DNA of 64,000 nucleotides, taken from positions 25,554 to 89,553 of the forward strand of contig CACBGD010000003.1 of the NCBI GenBank assembly GCA_902538705.1, given 5' to 3'. Within the stretch, counting starts at the first letter, position 1, and each line of letters begins with the position of its first letter. This DNA is from an uncultured SAR86 cluster bacterium. GTDB lineage: Bacteria > Pseudomonadota > Gammaproteobacteria > Magnimaribacterales > D2472. Shown piece after piece: positions 51,639 through 61,582 of the stretch. The position numbers and the translations under genes are program-made. A model generated the notes under the pieces. That model did no database searches, had not been told where the DNA came from, and saw only the letters and a list, made by a program, of their open reading frames with translations.

Positions 51639-51977
51639 CTAATTTAATAACAAGTCAGTCTTTGCAGCACAAATAAAATCATTTTTATGGAGGCCATTGA
51701 TTTTATGAGACCACCATTTGATTGTGACCTTTCCCCACTCTAAAATAATTAACGGATGATGATCTTCAACATCAGCAAGGGCAGCAACTTGATTGGAGAA
51801 AGCAACTGCTTTTTCATAACTATCAAATGTAAAAATCTTTTCTAAATAATCAAACCCATCATTCATAATTACCCAATTATCTAACGTTTTTATTAGTTCG
51901 TTAGATTCCTCCTTGGTGACTTTTGGTGCATCGATAGTGCAAGCTTCACATTTTTGACTTGTGAGATCTGATGACAT
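51639..51977 (-). CDS. phhB: 4a-hydroxytetrahydrobiopterin dehydratase
   Basis: PCD family: NDGFDYLEKIFTFDSYEKAVAFSNQVAALADVEDHHPLIILEWGKVTIKWWSHKINGLHKNDFICAAKTD. Confidence 0.93.
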   Translation of the reverse strand: MSSDLTSQKCEACTIDAPKVTKEESNELIKTLDNWVIMNDGFDYLEKIFTFDSYEKAVAFSNQVAALADVEDHHPLIILEWGKVTIKWWSHKINGLHKNDFICAAKTDLLLN

Positions 51978-53368
51978 TATGACTTAATACCACCCTTTGT
52001 TAATTTTGAAGGATCTAAGAGTTTTTTAAGTCGAGTGACTGAAATACCAGTTTCTTCATGAGCTACATCAATAACAGGTCTAGATTCTTTATAGGCTCTT
52101 TTGGCTATTTCTGCTGCTTTTTGATAGCCAACAAGCGGATTCAAAGCAGTTACCAAGATCGGATTTCTTGAGAGTGATTCTTCAATCTTTTTATGATTTA
52201 CCTTAAAGGTCTTTATAGCTTTTTTTGCAAGAACATTCATGCTGCCAGCGAGTATATTTACACTTTTCAGATTGCAATAAGCAATTACTGGTAACATCAC
52301 ATTAAGTTGGAAGCTTCCTGACTGAGCTGCAACTGTTATAGAAACATCATTACCAATAACATCTGCTGCGGCCATTGCTACGGCCTCAGGAATTACAGGA
52401 TTTACTTTTCCAGGCATTATGCTACTGCCAGGTTGAAGAGCCTGAAGCTCAATTTCAGAGATTCCAGATAAGGGTCCACTATTCATCCATCTTAGATCAT
52501 TAGATATTTTTAAAAGGATTGTAGCTAGATTTTTAAGTTCTCCGGATAGCTGCACAGATAAATCTTGTGCACTTAAGCTTCTGAAGAAATCTTTGCTCGG
52601 CTGAGTCTTAAAGCCAGTTAGCTTTGCAAGCTCCTTTGAGAATTCTTTTGAAAACCTTTTATGTGCATTAATTCCTGATCCAACTGCTGTTCCCCCTTGT
52701 GGAAGAAATAAAAGCTTCTCTAGAACAGCTTCTATAGATTCTCTTGAGCATTGAAGTTGTGTATTCCAAGCATTTAATTCATCAGACATATCCACTGGCA
52801 TGGCATCCATAAGATGTGTTCTGCCTGTCTTTGTAATTCCCTTTACTGATTCAGCCTTTTTCTCTAAAGTTTCAATTAGTAAATCTAATGCTGGCATTAA
52901 TTTCTTTGTTGAGTCGAAGTAATAGGCCAGATTCATGACAGTTGGGATTACATCATTAGAGCTCTGACTCATATTCACATCATCATTTGGATGAATCTTA
53001 ACTTTTGAAGTTTTATAGCAAAGATTAGCGATTACCTCGTTTGCATTCATATTGGTACTAGTTCCTGATCCTGTTTGAAAGACATCAATAGGAAATTCCT
53101 TACCATGTTTATTTTTCCAAACCTCCTTCGCGGCTCTTGAAATTACTTTTTGTTTTTTTGCTTCTAAAAGTTTAAGGTTTTTATTAGCTCTTGCAGCAGC
53201 ATCTTTCACAAAACCAAGCATTGAAATAAAAGTGCTCGTGAAAGGAAAATTCATAGATATTCCACTTATTGGAAAATTATCTATTGCTCTTTGGGTTTGT
53301 GCTCCCCATAGAGCATTTCTTGGTACCCTAACTTTTCCAAGGCTATCTTCTTCAATTCTATATTTCAT
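51977..53368 (-). CDS. fumC: Fumarate hydratase class II
   Basis: GAQTQRAIDNFPISG, GSGTSTNMNANEVIAN, TGRTHLMDAMPV, GSSIMPGKVNPVIPEA signature. Confidence 0.97.
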   Translation of the reverse strand: MKYRIEEDSLGKVRVPRNALWGAQTQRAIDNFPISGISMNFPFTSTFISMLGFVKDAAARANKNLKLLEAKKQKVISRAAKEVWKNKHGKEFPIDVFQTGSGTSTNMNANEVIANLCYKTSKVKIHPNDDVNMSQSSNDVIPTVMNLAYYFDSTKKLMPALDLLIETLEKKAESVKGITKTGRTHLMDAMPVDMSDELNAWNTQLQCSRESIEAVLEKLLFLPQGGTAVGSGINAHKRFSKEFSKELAKLTGFKTQPSKDFFRSLSAQDLSVQLSGELKNLATILLKISNDLRWMNSGPLSGISEIELQALQPGSSIMPGKVNPVIPEAVAMAAADVIGNDVSITVAAQSGSFQLNVMLPVIAYCNLKSVNILAGSMNVLAKKAIKTFKVNHKKIEESLSRNPILVTALNPLVGYQKAAEIAKRAYKESRPVIDVAHEETGISVTRLKKLLDPSKLTKGGIKS

Positions 53369-53427
53369 TATTACCTCGTTTTTATGTAAACTATTTTACA
53401 CTTATAAAGTTAAAGGAGATAGAACAT

Positions 53428-54237
53428 ATGGGAAAAGTGACTCCACTAAAGATTGATGTAAATAATGGCAGATTGCCCTTAAAAGATAAGGGCCTAGATA
53501 TGAAAGATTTTTCATCTGTGGCTGAACTAAGAAGAGATCAGCTGGAAAAACTAGCAGCTGGTTTCAGAATGTTTGCTCATTTTGGATTTAATGAAGGCGT
53601 TGCTGGACATATTACCTATAGAGATCCAGAGTTCCCTGATCATTTTTGGGTTAATCCACTTGGTGTTCATTTCTCTCAAATATCTGTTTCCGACCTAATT
53701 CTTGTGGACCATGATGGAGAAGTCGTTCAAGGAGATAAGGCAGTAAATGTTGCTGCTTTTGCTATTCACTCGAGGCTGCATAAAGCAAGACCCGATGTAA
53801 ATGCAGCTGCTCATTCTCATTCTATATATGGAAGAACTTTCTCAACCCTTGGAAAATTACTGGATCCAATTTCTCAAGATGCATGCGCCTTTTATGAGAC
53901 ACAAGGAATTTATAAGGATTTTTCTGGTGTCGTCGAGGAAGTTGATGAGGGAGACCTAATTGCAGAAGCTCTTGGCGATAAAAAAGTTATTATCCTTCAA
54001 AATCATGGAATACTCACAACAGGTCCATCTGTCGACATAGCATTGTGGTTCTATATGTCAATGGAAAGGTGTTGCCAAGCCCAATTAATGGCTGATGCTG
54101 CAGGAAAAACTCAATTAATACCTCATGACACAGCAGTTAAGACAAGATCGTTTATTGCTAATGATGTAGCTGCATGGGCTAGTTTTCAACCAGCCTTTGA
54201 TATGATTTGTAAAAAAGAGCCAGATTTATTCGACTAG
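53428..54237 (+). CDS. Class II aldolase/adducin family protein
   Basis: AGHITYRDPEFPDHFWVNPLGVHFSQIS, AAHSHSIYGRTFS, ILQNHGILTTG; SD AAAGGAGA upstream. Confidence 0.92.
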   Translation: MGKVTPLKIDVNNGRLPLKDKGLDMKDFSSVAELRRDQLEKLAAGFRMFAHFGFNEGVAGHITYRDPEFPDHFWVNPLGVHFSQISVSDLILVDHDGEVVQGDKAVNVAAFAIHSRLHKARPDVNAAAHSHSIYGRTFSTLGKLLDPISQDACAFYETQGIYKDFSGVVEEVDEGDLIAEALGDKKVIILQNHGILTTGPSVDIALWFYMSMERCCQAQLMADAAGKTQLIPHDTAVKTRSFIANDVAAWASFQPAFDMICKKEPDLFD

Positions 54238-55653
54238 AGCCCCAATAACTGCTTTAGTTTCTAAACATTCTTCAAGGCCGTGAGAACCATGCTCTCTTCC
54301 ATTACCGGAGGATCCATAACCACCAAATGGGGCTGATCTTACTCTAGCTCCTTTATTAATAGTGACTTGACCAGCTCTGATTTTTGAAGCAACTTCTAAA
54401 GCATGAGACTGTTCTCCTTGAACATAACCAGCAAGTCCATATGGAGTATCATTTGCTATCTCAATTGCTTCTTCTTCAGTTTCATATTTTATTAGGCATA
54501 ATACTGGACCAAAAATTTCCTCTCTTGCTATAGTCATATCATTAGTTACATCAGAAAATATTGTAGGTTTAACAAAGTAACCTTTTTCACAGCCCTCTGG
54601 TAGACCTACACCTCCAGCAGATAATGTTGCTCCTTCATCAATACCAATTTGAATCATCCTTTGAACTTTCTCATATTGCGTTTTATTAGATATTGGTCCC
54701 ATTTTTGTATCAGTATCAAAAGGATCGCCTACTTTCATTGCATTTGCCGTATTAGCAGCCACTTCAACTGCTTTGTCATAATTTTTAGATGAAATAAGCA
54801 TTCTTGTTGGTGCATTACATGATTGACCAGTATTTAAAAAACAAGAAGAAACTCCAGCAGAAACAGCTTTTTCTATATCAGCATCATCAAGAACTATGTT
54901 CGCAGATTTTCCACCAAGCTCTTGAGCAACCCTCTTTACAGTTGGTGCAGATGCTTGTGCAACAGCAACTCCAGCTCTTGTTGAACCAGTAAAATGCATC
55001 ATATCTATATCTTTGTGTTCTGACATTGCAGCTCCAACAACTGGACCCATACCATTTACTAAATTAAAAACTCCTGCTGGTATCCCAGCAGCATGAATAA
55101 TTTCAGCAAGGATTATTCCACAAAATGGAGTAATTTCACTTGGTTTAAGTATCATAGTGCATCCTGCAGCTATGCCTGACGCAACTTTTGTACACATTTG
55201 ATTCATCGGCCAGTTCCAAGGAGTAATCATCCCAACAACTCCAACAGGCTCTTTTCGGACAAGGTAACCATCTTTTTCAAATTCGAAATTATAATTTTTT
55301 AGGACATTAAGTGTATCTTTAAAATGAGTAAGGCCAGAAGCAACTTGAGCAACTTGAGAGAGCCATATTGGTGCGCCCATTTCCTTAGAAATAGTTTCAG
55401 CTAACTCTTCAGATCTCTTTTCGTACTCTGCAATGATATCTTCTAGAATCTGAACTCTTTCTTCCTTCGATGAAAAACTAAAGTCAACAAACGCCGATTT
55501 AGCTGCAGCAACAGCTTTATCAACATCATCAGAATTTCCTGCTGTAATAACTCCTAAGATAGAGTCATCAGATGGATTCATAACTTCTATCGTTTCAGAT
55601 GAATGAGATTCAACCCATTCTCCATTAATATACATTTCCAATTTTTCTATCAT
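54226..55653 (-). CDS. Aldehyde dehydrogenase family protein
   Basis: TPWNWPMNQMCTKVASGIAAGCTMILKPSE, QELGGKSANIVLDDAD, NTGQSCNAPTRMLI catalytic Cys. Confidence 0.95.
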   Translation of the reverse strand: MIEKLEMYINGEWVESHSSETIEVMNPSDDSILGVITAGNSDDVDKAVAAAKSAFVDFSFSSKEERVQILEDIIAEYEKRSEELAETISKEMGAPIWLSQVAQVASGLTHFKDTLNVLKNYNFEFEKDGYLVRKEPVGVVGMITPWNWPMNQMCTKVASGIAAGCTMILKPSEITPFCGIILAEIIHAAGIPAGVFNLVNGMGPVVGAAMSEHKDIDMMHFTGSTRAGVAVAQASAPTVKRVAQELGGKSANIVLDDADIEKAVSAGVSSCFLNTGQSCNAPTRMLISSKNYDKAVEVAANTANAMKVGDPFDTDTKMGPISNKTQYEKVQRMIQIGIDEGATLSAGGVGLPEGCEKGYFVKPTIFSDVTNDMTIAREEIFGPVLCLIKYETEEEAIEIANDTPYGLAGYVQGEQSHALEVASKIRAGQVTINKGARVRSAPFGGYGSSGNGREHGSHGLEECLETKAVIGALVE

Positions 55654-55699
55654 AACTCCCTCATTAAATTGTCAAAAGATTATAACCTATAACTATTTC

Positions 55700-56461
55700 T
55701 TATTTTAAAAATTTATTTTTGTAATCCAGGAAATACTTATCTGATTCTAAATATGTCTCAACGAGCTTTATATGTTGTTTTTCATCCACACCCAATATTG
55801 GTTGATCAACCTCAAAAGCTTCAATTTTGATGTCATTGTCAAGAAATCTCATCATATCAATTGATTCAATTACCTCATGAATCGATGGATCTAGGTCAAT
55901 AAATTTCTGAAGAAACTCTGTTTTAAATCCTATTAGTCCTAATTGTCTAAAGGCTTTATCAGGATTTCCTGGAATAAGTGTCCTACTAAAATTTAAGATT
56001 TCATTTTTATTATTTATTACAGCTTTTACAACATTGAGATCATTGAAATCTTTTTCTGTAATGCAATGAATAAGGTTAACAATTCCATTTTTTGAAATCT
56101 CAGTTCTTTCTATTAGTTGATCAACAACTTTAGGGTCTAATTGGGGTTCATCTCCTTGAAGTAATATTACGTTTTCATAATATTTGTTTTGTTTCTCATA
56201 AATTTCGACGACCTCTCCTGCTCTCTCGGTTGCTCTTTCATGCTTGTCAGACGTCATACAAACCTCAAAATCTAGTTTTTTACATAATTCAAAAATTTCT
56301 TCATCAGGCGTAGCAACAACAAGGTCATCAATTCCAATACAATATTTCGCTCGGTAAAAACAATGAACAATCATTGGAATTCCCAGAATTTCTTCTAATG
56401 GCTTATTCGGGAAACGTGAAGAGGCTAATCGAGCAGGAATGACTGCAAGGGTCTTACTCAT
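55700..56461 (-). CDS. Divergent KdsB-like 3-deoxy-octulosonate cytidylyltransferase
   Basis: MSKTLAVIPARLASSRFPNKPLEEILGIPMI, VVATPDEEI, LLQGDEPQLDP; divergent C-terminal motif ESIDMMRF in place of typical EKLEQLR. Start revised from 56518. Confidence 0.85.
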   Translation of the reverse strand: MSKTLAVIPARLASSRFPNKPLEEILGIPMIVHCFYRAKYCIGIDDLVVATPDEEIFELCKKLDFEVCMTSDKHERATERAGEVVEIYEKQNKYYENVILLQGDEPQLDPKVVDQLIERTEISKNGIVNLIHCITEKDFNDLNVVKAVINNKNEILNFSRTLIPGNPDKAFRQLGLIGFKTEFLQKFIDLDPSIHEVIESIDMMRFLDNDIKIEAFEVDQPILGVDEKQHIKLVETYLESDKYFLDYKNKFLK

Positions 56462-57182
56462 CTCTAAAAGGTATTCTTGCAACATAATCGAGCATTCTAA
56501 TGTCAACTGAAAATGCAATCATGTCATATCCAAGTGATTGTTTCTCGATTAGATCTTTTTTAGATGGCTCAACAACGTGAATACCTCTTTTAATATTATA
56601 TTTTTCAGCAGCCCTCATGATCTTTTTTTCAAGATCTATAAATTCAAGGGTGTCAAACTTACCGGGACTTCCTATTGATGCAGATAGATCATAAGGGCCT
56701 AGAAAATAACCAGTAATATCACTGTCAAAAATGCTTTCAATATTTTCTACGGCTTCTCTTGATTCAATATTAAGATAAAGTTCAATCTGTTCTGCATCAT
56801 CCTTGATGTATTTTTCTTTTTTATCTTTATCCCCATATCCTTGTGCTCTATACAAACCCATGCCGCGAGATCCTGATGGTGGATAAAAACACGCGCTTAT
56901 GGCTTTCTTGACATCTTCAACATTATTAATCATAGGAATAATTATTCCTTTTGCACCAAAATCCAGGATCTTTTTAATTTCAGCAGAATTATTTGATGAA
57001 ACTCTAACAATGGGCTTTACTCCGCATAAATCAATCACTCTTATTAATTTTTCTGCTTGCGTGAGAGAAATAGCAGTATGTTCTAAATCAATAGTTATCC
57101 AATCATAACCAGCACGAGAAAGAATCTCAGCAATAGCCTCGCTGTATATTGTCAACCATGTTCCGTAAGATGTTTTACTCAT
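56454..57182 (-). CDS. HpcH/HpaI aldolase/citrate lyase family protein
   Basis: YDWITIDLEHTAISLTQAEKLIRVI, VRVSSNNSAEIKKILDFGAKGIIIPMINNVEDVKKAI, FLGPYDLSASIG; start at MSKTSYGTW. Confidence 0.9.
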   Translation of the reverse strand: MSKTSYGTWLTIYSEAIAEILSRAGYDWITIDLEHTAISLTQAEKLIRVIDLCGVKPIVRVSSNNSAEIKKILDFGAKGIIIPMINNVEDVKKAISACFYPPSGSRGMGLYRAQGYGDKDKKEKYIKDDAEQIELYLNIESREAVENIESIFDSDITGYFLGPYDLSASIGSPGKFDTLEFIDLEKKIMRAAEKYNIKRGIHVVEPSKKDLIEKQSLGYDMIAFSVDIRMLDYVARIPFRDE

Positions 57183-57186
57183 TTCA

Positions 57187-58101
57187 TTAACTATTTTGGT
57201 CCAGACCCCTAATTGCTGCAAGTCCCATTGATATTACTCCCTCTTCAGTCATGCTTCCTAAGTGAGAAGTCGCGAAGAAGTTTGGAAGATTTAAAAGAGG
57301 CGAATTAAATGCAGGTTCCTCCTCAAAAACATCGAGTGTAGCAAAAGCATTTTCATTGTCTGATAGGAATTTTTCTAGATGCTCCTCATTAATTATGCCA
57401 CCTCTAGAGGTATTTATAATTTTTACATCCTTTTTACATAAACCAAAGAACTTATCATTAATCAAAGAATTTGTTTCCCTTGTCAAAGGCAGATGAATAG
57501 AAATGATGTCTGCTTTTTTTGCAATTTCACTCAAGTCAGTTTGATTAATATCTGTCTGGCCTATTTCATTGATTTCATATACTAAAATATTACAATCAAA
57601 AGGTTTTATTAAATCGTTGAGAAGAGAGCCTATATTTCCAAAGCCTAATATACCAACTGTCTTTTTATATAATTCATTACCTCTTTCTTGACTCCAAGTT
57701 CCATTCTTTATTTTTTGAAGACTGCTATGAGTTCTTCGTAACGAAGTCAAAATATGGGATAAAGCCAATTCGGCGACAGGCCTTCTGTTAACTCCAGGTG
57801 TAAAACCCAATTTAATTCTTCGTTTTTTCAATTCTTGCAAGTCTATATTATTTAATCCTACTCCATACTTACTTAATACTTTTAAGTTAGGTAAATTATC
57901 AAGAATTTCTGAATCAAATCTTTCAAGTCCAACTATAACTTTATCTGCATCATTACAAAAAGAAACTAGGCTCTCTCCAGATAATGACAAACCCTCATTA
58001 TTTAATTTTATTTTTTTATATTTTGACTGTAATTCTTCTATAAGTTTCTCGTTTTTTGAGAATGATCTGGATGTAACCGCAACTAAATCTGATACATTCA
58101 T
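57187..58101 (-). CDS. D-isomer-specific 2-hydroxyacid dehydrogenase (phosphoglycerate dehydrogenase-like)
   Basis: VGILGFGNIGSLLNDLI, IISIHLPLTRETNSLIN, INTSRGGIINEEHLEKFL, LDVFEEEP; ATGA overlap with the upstream gene. Confidence 0.9.
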   Translation of the reverse strand: MNVSDLVAVTSRSFSKNEKLIEELQSKYKKIKLNNEGLSLSGESLVSFCNDADKVIVGLERFDSEILDNLPNLKVLSKYGVGLNNIDLQELKKRRIKLGFTPGVNRRPVAELALSHILTSLRRTHSSLQKIKNGTWSQERGNELYKKTVGILGFGNIGSLLNDLIKPFDCNILVYEINEIGQTDINQTDLSEIAKKADIISIHLPLTRETNSLINDKFFGLCKKDVKIINTSRGGIINEEHLEKFLSDNENAFATLDVFEEEPAFNSPLLNLPNFFATSHLGSMTEEGVISMGLAAIRGLDQNS

Positions 58102-58838
58102 ATGCAATTATTATTTGCAATAACGTCAACCTTAAATTTATTATCATCATATGTCTTGTAATGATAATTTCCACCAGCAGCTTTAATAATTGCAAGACCT
58201 GCGGCAATATCCCATAAAAAAATACCATTTTCTTGATATTGATCAAATTGTCCAGATGCTACATAAGCACAAGACATTGCAGCAGATCCAATCATTCTTA
58301 TTTTTTTCCATTTAGTAAATTCTTTAGCTAAAGCAAGCATAGGTTCATCTTTATAGCTGCCTTTTGCAGGCAATCCAGTTGCAAGAGTTGCTTTAGTTTT
58401 ATCTGAAATATCTGAGACAGATATTGGTTTTGAGTTCATCATAGCAGGAGTTTCAGTACTGCCCTCAAAGATAATATTTCTATTAAAATCATTAATAACA
58501 CCTAAAATAATTTTATTTTCATGGATCAAGGCAATTGATATACAACAAATTGGGAAGTCTCTAGAATAATTTGAAGTACCATCTAGGGGATCTACCACCC
58601 AGAAGCTTGAACCAAGGTTCTCATTTGCTCCAGATTCCTCGGCAAGAATGGGTAGATCTGAGTTCTCTTTTATATATTTTTTAATAATATTTTCAGATTC
58701 AATATCAGCCTGAAGTTTAATATCTCTGCCTTCACTAGAAATTACATCATTTACTAATTTTTTTTTATTTATTAGAAGTTTGGCAGATTGTAATGAAGCT
58801 TTCTTTGCGGTTGAAAGCTCTTTATCAATTTGAATCAT
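58098..58838 (-). CDS. Inositol monophosphatase family phosphatase
   Basis: ILAEESGANENLGSSFWVVDPLDGTSNYSRDFPICCISIAL, FLWDIAAGLAIIKAAGG. Confidence 0.92.
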   Translation of the reverse strand: MIQIDKELSTAKKASLQSAKLLINKKKLVNDVISSEGRDIKLQADIESENIIKKYIKENSDLPILAEESGANENLGSSFWVVDPLDGTSNYSRDFPICCISIALIHENKIILGVINDFNRNIIFEGSTETPAMMNSKPISVSDISDKTKATLATGLPAKGSYKDEPMLALAKEFTKWKKIRMIGSAAMSCAYVASGQFDQYQENGIFLWDIAAGLAIIKAAGGNYHYKTYDDNKFKVDVIANNNCI

Positions 58839-59422
58839 TTTTTAAAATGAGCTCTAAAAAATGAACCAACCAATCCACAAATTACCATATGCAAATCTTC
58901 AGCAGGACCGTACTCACCTATTTTGGTAGGAACATGAATATTCAAATCTGATAGTTCGGAAAGCACTCCGCCATCAAAAGCAGAGAGACCAACAGTACTA
59001 AGATCATTATCTTTTGCCCAGTTAATGGCTTTAATTATATTAGGTGAATTTCCAGATGCCGAAATGGCGACGAGGACATCGCCAGCTTTAGCTTGAGTTT
59101 GGAGCTGTTGAAGAAAAATATTTTCATAGCCATCGTCATTTCCAATTGCTGTTATGACAGCTTGATTATCACATAAACTTATCGCTCTAAAAGGCTTTTC
59201 AAATTGTCGACTTCCAAGAGAAATATCATTGACAAAGTGACTGGCAGTTGATGCACTTCCCCCATTTCCAATAAAGAATATAGTTTTGTTATTTTCTCTT
59301 GTCTCTAAAATAAGCTCTATAAACTTGCTTACATTTTCAATACTTAACTTATCTATAAGAACTTTTAGATAATCAAAATAGTTCTTTGAAAAGTTATTGG
59401 GAGAAGATGCGTCTGTGATCAT
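58835..59422 (-). CDS. SIS-domain phosphosugar isomerase (GmhA-like)
   Basis: IFFIGNGGSASTASHFVNDIS, VLVAISASGNSPNIIKAINWAKDNDLSTVGLSAFDGG, EDLHMVICGLVGSFF. Confidence 0.9.
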   Translation of the reverse strand: MITDASSPNNFSKNYFDYLKVLIDKLSIENVSKFIELILETRENNKTIFFIGNGGSASTASHFVNDISLGSRQFEKPFRAISLCDNQAVITAIGNDDGYENIFLQQLQTQAKAGDVLVAISASGNSPNIIKAINWAKDNDLSTVGLSAFDGGVLSELSDLNIHVPTKIGEYGPAEDLHMVICGLVGSFFRAHFKK

Positions 59423-59423
59423 A

Positions 59424-60440
59424 TTAATAATATTTTCTTTTCCATTCAGGATCAGCTTTATAAATTTTTTCTATAAGATCCATTATTTCAATTGCCTGAT
59501 CAATTGATCCATTTTTTATTTTATCAGAATTACGTACAGCATCTGTAAATCTCTTTATTTCCATATCCCAAGAGATATCTTCATCAAAATTAATGATTTC
59601 TTCTTTGGGTTTACCTTTATCATTATCTGGATCTGCATAAATTATTTTTAAAGTTTCTTCTCCATAACTCTTTGAGCTAGTAAGAAGACCACCTAATATT
59701 AAAGATCCTTTTTTAAGAGTTATATCTAAATTAAAAGTATGTCTCCACTGCGTTGCAGATGAGTGAAGTTGGCCTATGATTCCATCATCATTTTGCATTA
59801 AAACAAAAGCATTATCCTCTACATCAAAATTCCAAAATGTATTTTGGATAATTGAGAATATATTATTAAAACTACCAACAAAATAATTCATTAGATCAAG
59901 CATATGTATGCCTTGATCAAGTAAAATACCACCACCAGATTTTTCCCTATCGGTTCTCCAATCAGTTTGATTAAAACTTATAATGTTTGATTTTCCATAA
60001 ATTCCTTTTAAATTTAAAATCTTTCCCAACTTACCACTGTCAATTATCTTTTTTGCATGAATAACTGAAGAATGGAATCTATGATTAAATCCATACATTA
60101 ACTTCAAATTAGTTTTCTCTAAATACTCTTTAATTGGCATTAATTCAATTAAGGTTTTTGCTGGTGGTTTCTCACAAAAAACATGAAGATTTTTCTTTAG
60201 TCCTAGCAAAGTAGCACTGGCAGCATGATTATTGGGAAGGCTTATAAATAATATATCTAAGTCTTCATTCTTAATAAGGTCTTTATAATCAGAGTAACAA
60301 TTTAAATTTAGAACACTATCCTCATCTTTGAATGAAATATCTGAAAGAGAGGTTACCTCGAAATCATGTATTTTTTTGAGTGCTGCATGCCTCCTTTTGC
60401 CTACTACTCCATAACCGGCAATGCCAACTTTATAAGTCAT
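59424..60440 (-). CDS. Gfo/Idh/MocA family oxidoreductase
   Basis: VGIAGYGVVGKRRHAAL, LHVFCEKPPAKTLIE, GGGILLDQGIHMLDLMNYFVG. Confidence 0.93.
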   Translation of the reverse strand: MTYKVGIAGYGVVGKRRHAALKKIHDFEVTSLSDISFKDEDSVLNLNCYSDYKDLIKNEDLDILFISLPNNHAASATLLGLKKNLHVFCEKPPAKTLIELMPIKEYLEKTNLKLMYGFNHRFHSSVIHAKKIIDSGKLGKILNLKGIYGKSNIISFNQTDWRTDREKSGGGILLDQGIHMLDLMNYFVGSFNNIFSIIQNTFWNFDVEDNAFVLMQNDDGIIGQLHSSATQWRHTFNLDITLKKGSLILGGLLTSSKSYGEETLKIIYADPDNDKGKPKEEIINFDEDISWDMEIKRFTDAVRNSDKIKNGSIDQAIEIMDLIEKIYKADPEWKRKYY

Positions 60441-61582
60441 TAAGAATTTTTGTAAGTTACTCTGTAGATTACATTCGCTCCATCATCTGAGATAAGAATT
60501 GAGCCATCACTCTTTTGAAAAACTGAAGCTGGTCTTCCTAAAACTTTTTCTTGTCCATTGTTTCTTTGCAGCCACCCAGTGACGAAATCTTTCTGATATA
60601 AAAGTTTTCCATCTTCATCAAAGTGAACAGCTATTACTTTATAGCCCACTTTACGAGATCTATTCCATGATCCATGGAGGGTCATGAATAAAGTATTTTT
60701 GTATTTAGGAGGAAATAAATCACCGTCATAAAAAGATAGACCAGTTGGAGCAACATGAGCTCCTAGCTCTAAAATAGGATCAACAAATTCTTCCATATCA
60801 TTTGGTATTTTCTTTGAATACTCTGGATCAGGCACATTCATTGCATGTTTATAAGGATATCCATAAAAAGAATTATTTTTATTTACAACATTTAGCTCAC
60901 AAGCTGGCATATCATCACCCATCCAATCTCTTCCATTATCTCCAAAATAGAGATTATTTGTTTTTGGATGCCAATCAAATCCTACTGTATTCCTTACACC
61001 CCTAGCTACATGCTCCCACTCTCCTCCATTCAATCTCATGATAGAAGCATATCTTTTATCAAAGTTATACTTTTCTTCCATAGATGGATTACAAATATTA
61101 CATGGCGCACCAACTGGAACATACAACTTGTCGTCAGGACCAAAATCAATCCATTTCCATCCATGCCAAGTATCTGATGGCAAATTATCTGTAACTAAGA
61201 CTTTTTTGGGCATTGCTGATGAATTTTTTAAAACATTATCAATGTTTGATATTTTCCAAATTGAGTTTACTTCCGAAAAATAAAGGTCTCCTTTGTGATA
61301 AGTAACGCCAGTGGCATTACTAAGACCTTTGGCTATAACTCTTCTATTTTTATTTGTATCAATTACAGTAATCTTTCCACTACTTCTTGAGCCAACAAAA
61401 ATGTTTCCACCGCTACTTTCAGCAATTTGTCTCGGTGTATCTATTTCATCAATGAATATTTCTACCTTGAAGCCATCTTCAACTTTGAGACTTTTTAAAA
61501 TTGATGCATTATCTGCAAAAAAGTCTAGAGAAAAAGTTATAATAAATAGGTATAAAAAGTACTTATAATTTAGAATCTTCAT
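60440..61582 (-). CDS. Exported PQQ-type sugar (sorbosone/glucose) dehydrogenase-like beta-propeller
   Basis: Signal peptide MKILNYKYFLYLFIITFSLDFFADN; VEIFIDEIDTPRQIAES, NTVGFDWHPKTNNLYFGDNGRDWMGDD, FMTLHGSWNRSRKVGYKV; start revised from 61684. Confidence 0.87.
   Translation of the reverse strand: MKILNYKYFLYLFIITFSLDFFADNASILKSLKVEDGFKVEIFIDEIDTPRQIAESSGGNIFVGSRSSGKITVIDTNKNRRVIAKGLSNATGVTYHKGDLYFSEVNSIWKISNIDNVLKNSSAMPKKVLVTDNLPSDTWHGWKWIDFGPDDKLYVPVGAPCNICNPSMEEKYNFDKRYASIMRLNGGEWEHVARGVRNTVGFDWHPKTNNLYFGDNGRDWMGDDMPACELNVVNKNNSFYGYPYKHAMNVPDPEYSKKIPNDMEEFVDPILELGAHVAPTGLSFYDGDLFPPKYKNTLFMTLHGSWNRSRKVGYKVIAVHFDEDGKLLYQKDFVTGWLQRNNGQEKVLGRPASVFQKSDGSILISDDGANVIYRVTYKNS
61564..61569 (+). 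promoter_or_regulatory. Candidate -10 (TATAAT) for the WecA-like gene
   Basis: TATAAT ending 11 nt before the ATG at 61581. Confidence 0.35.
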
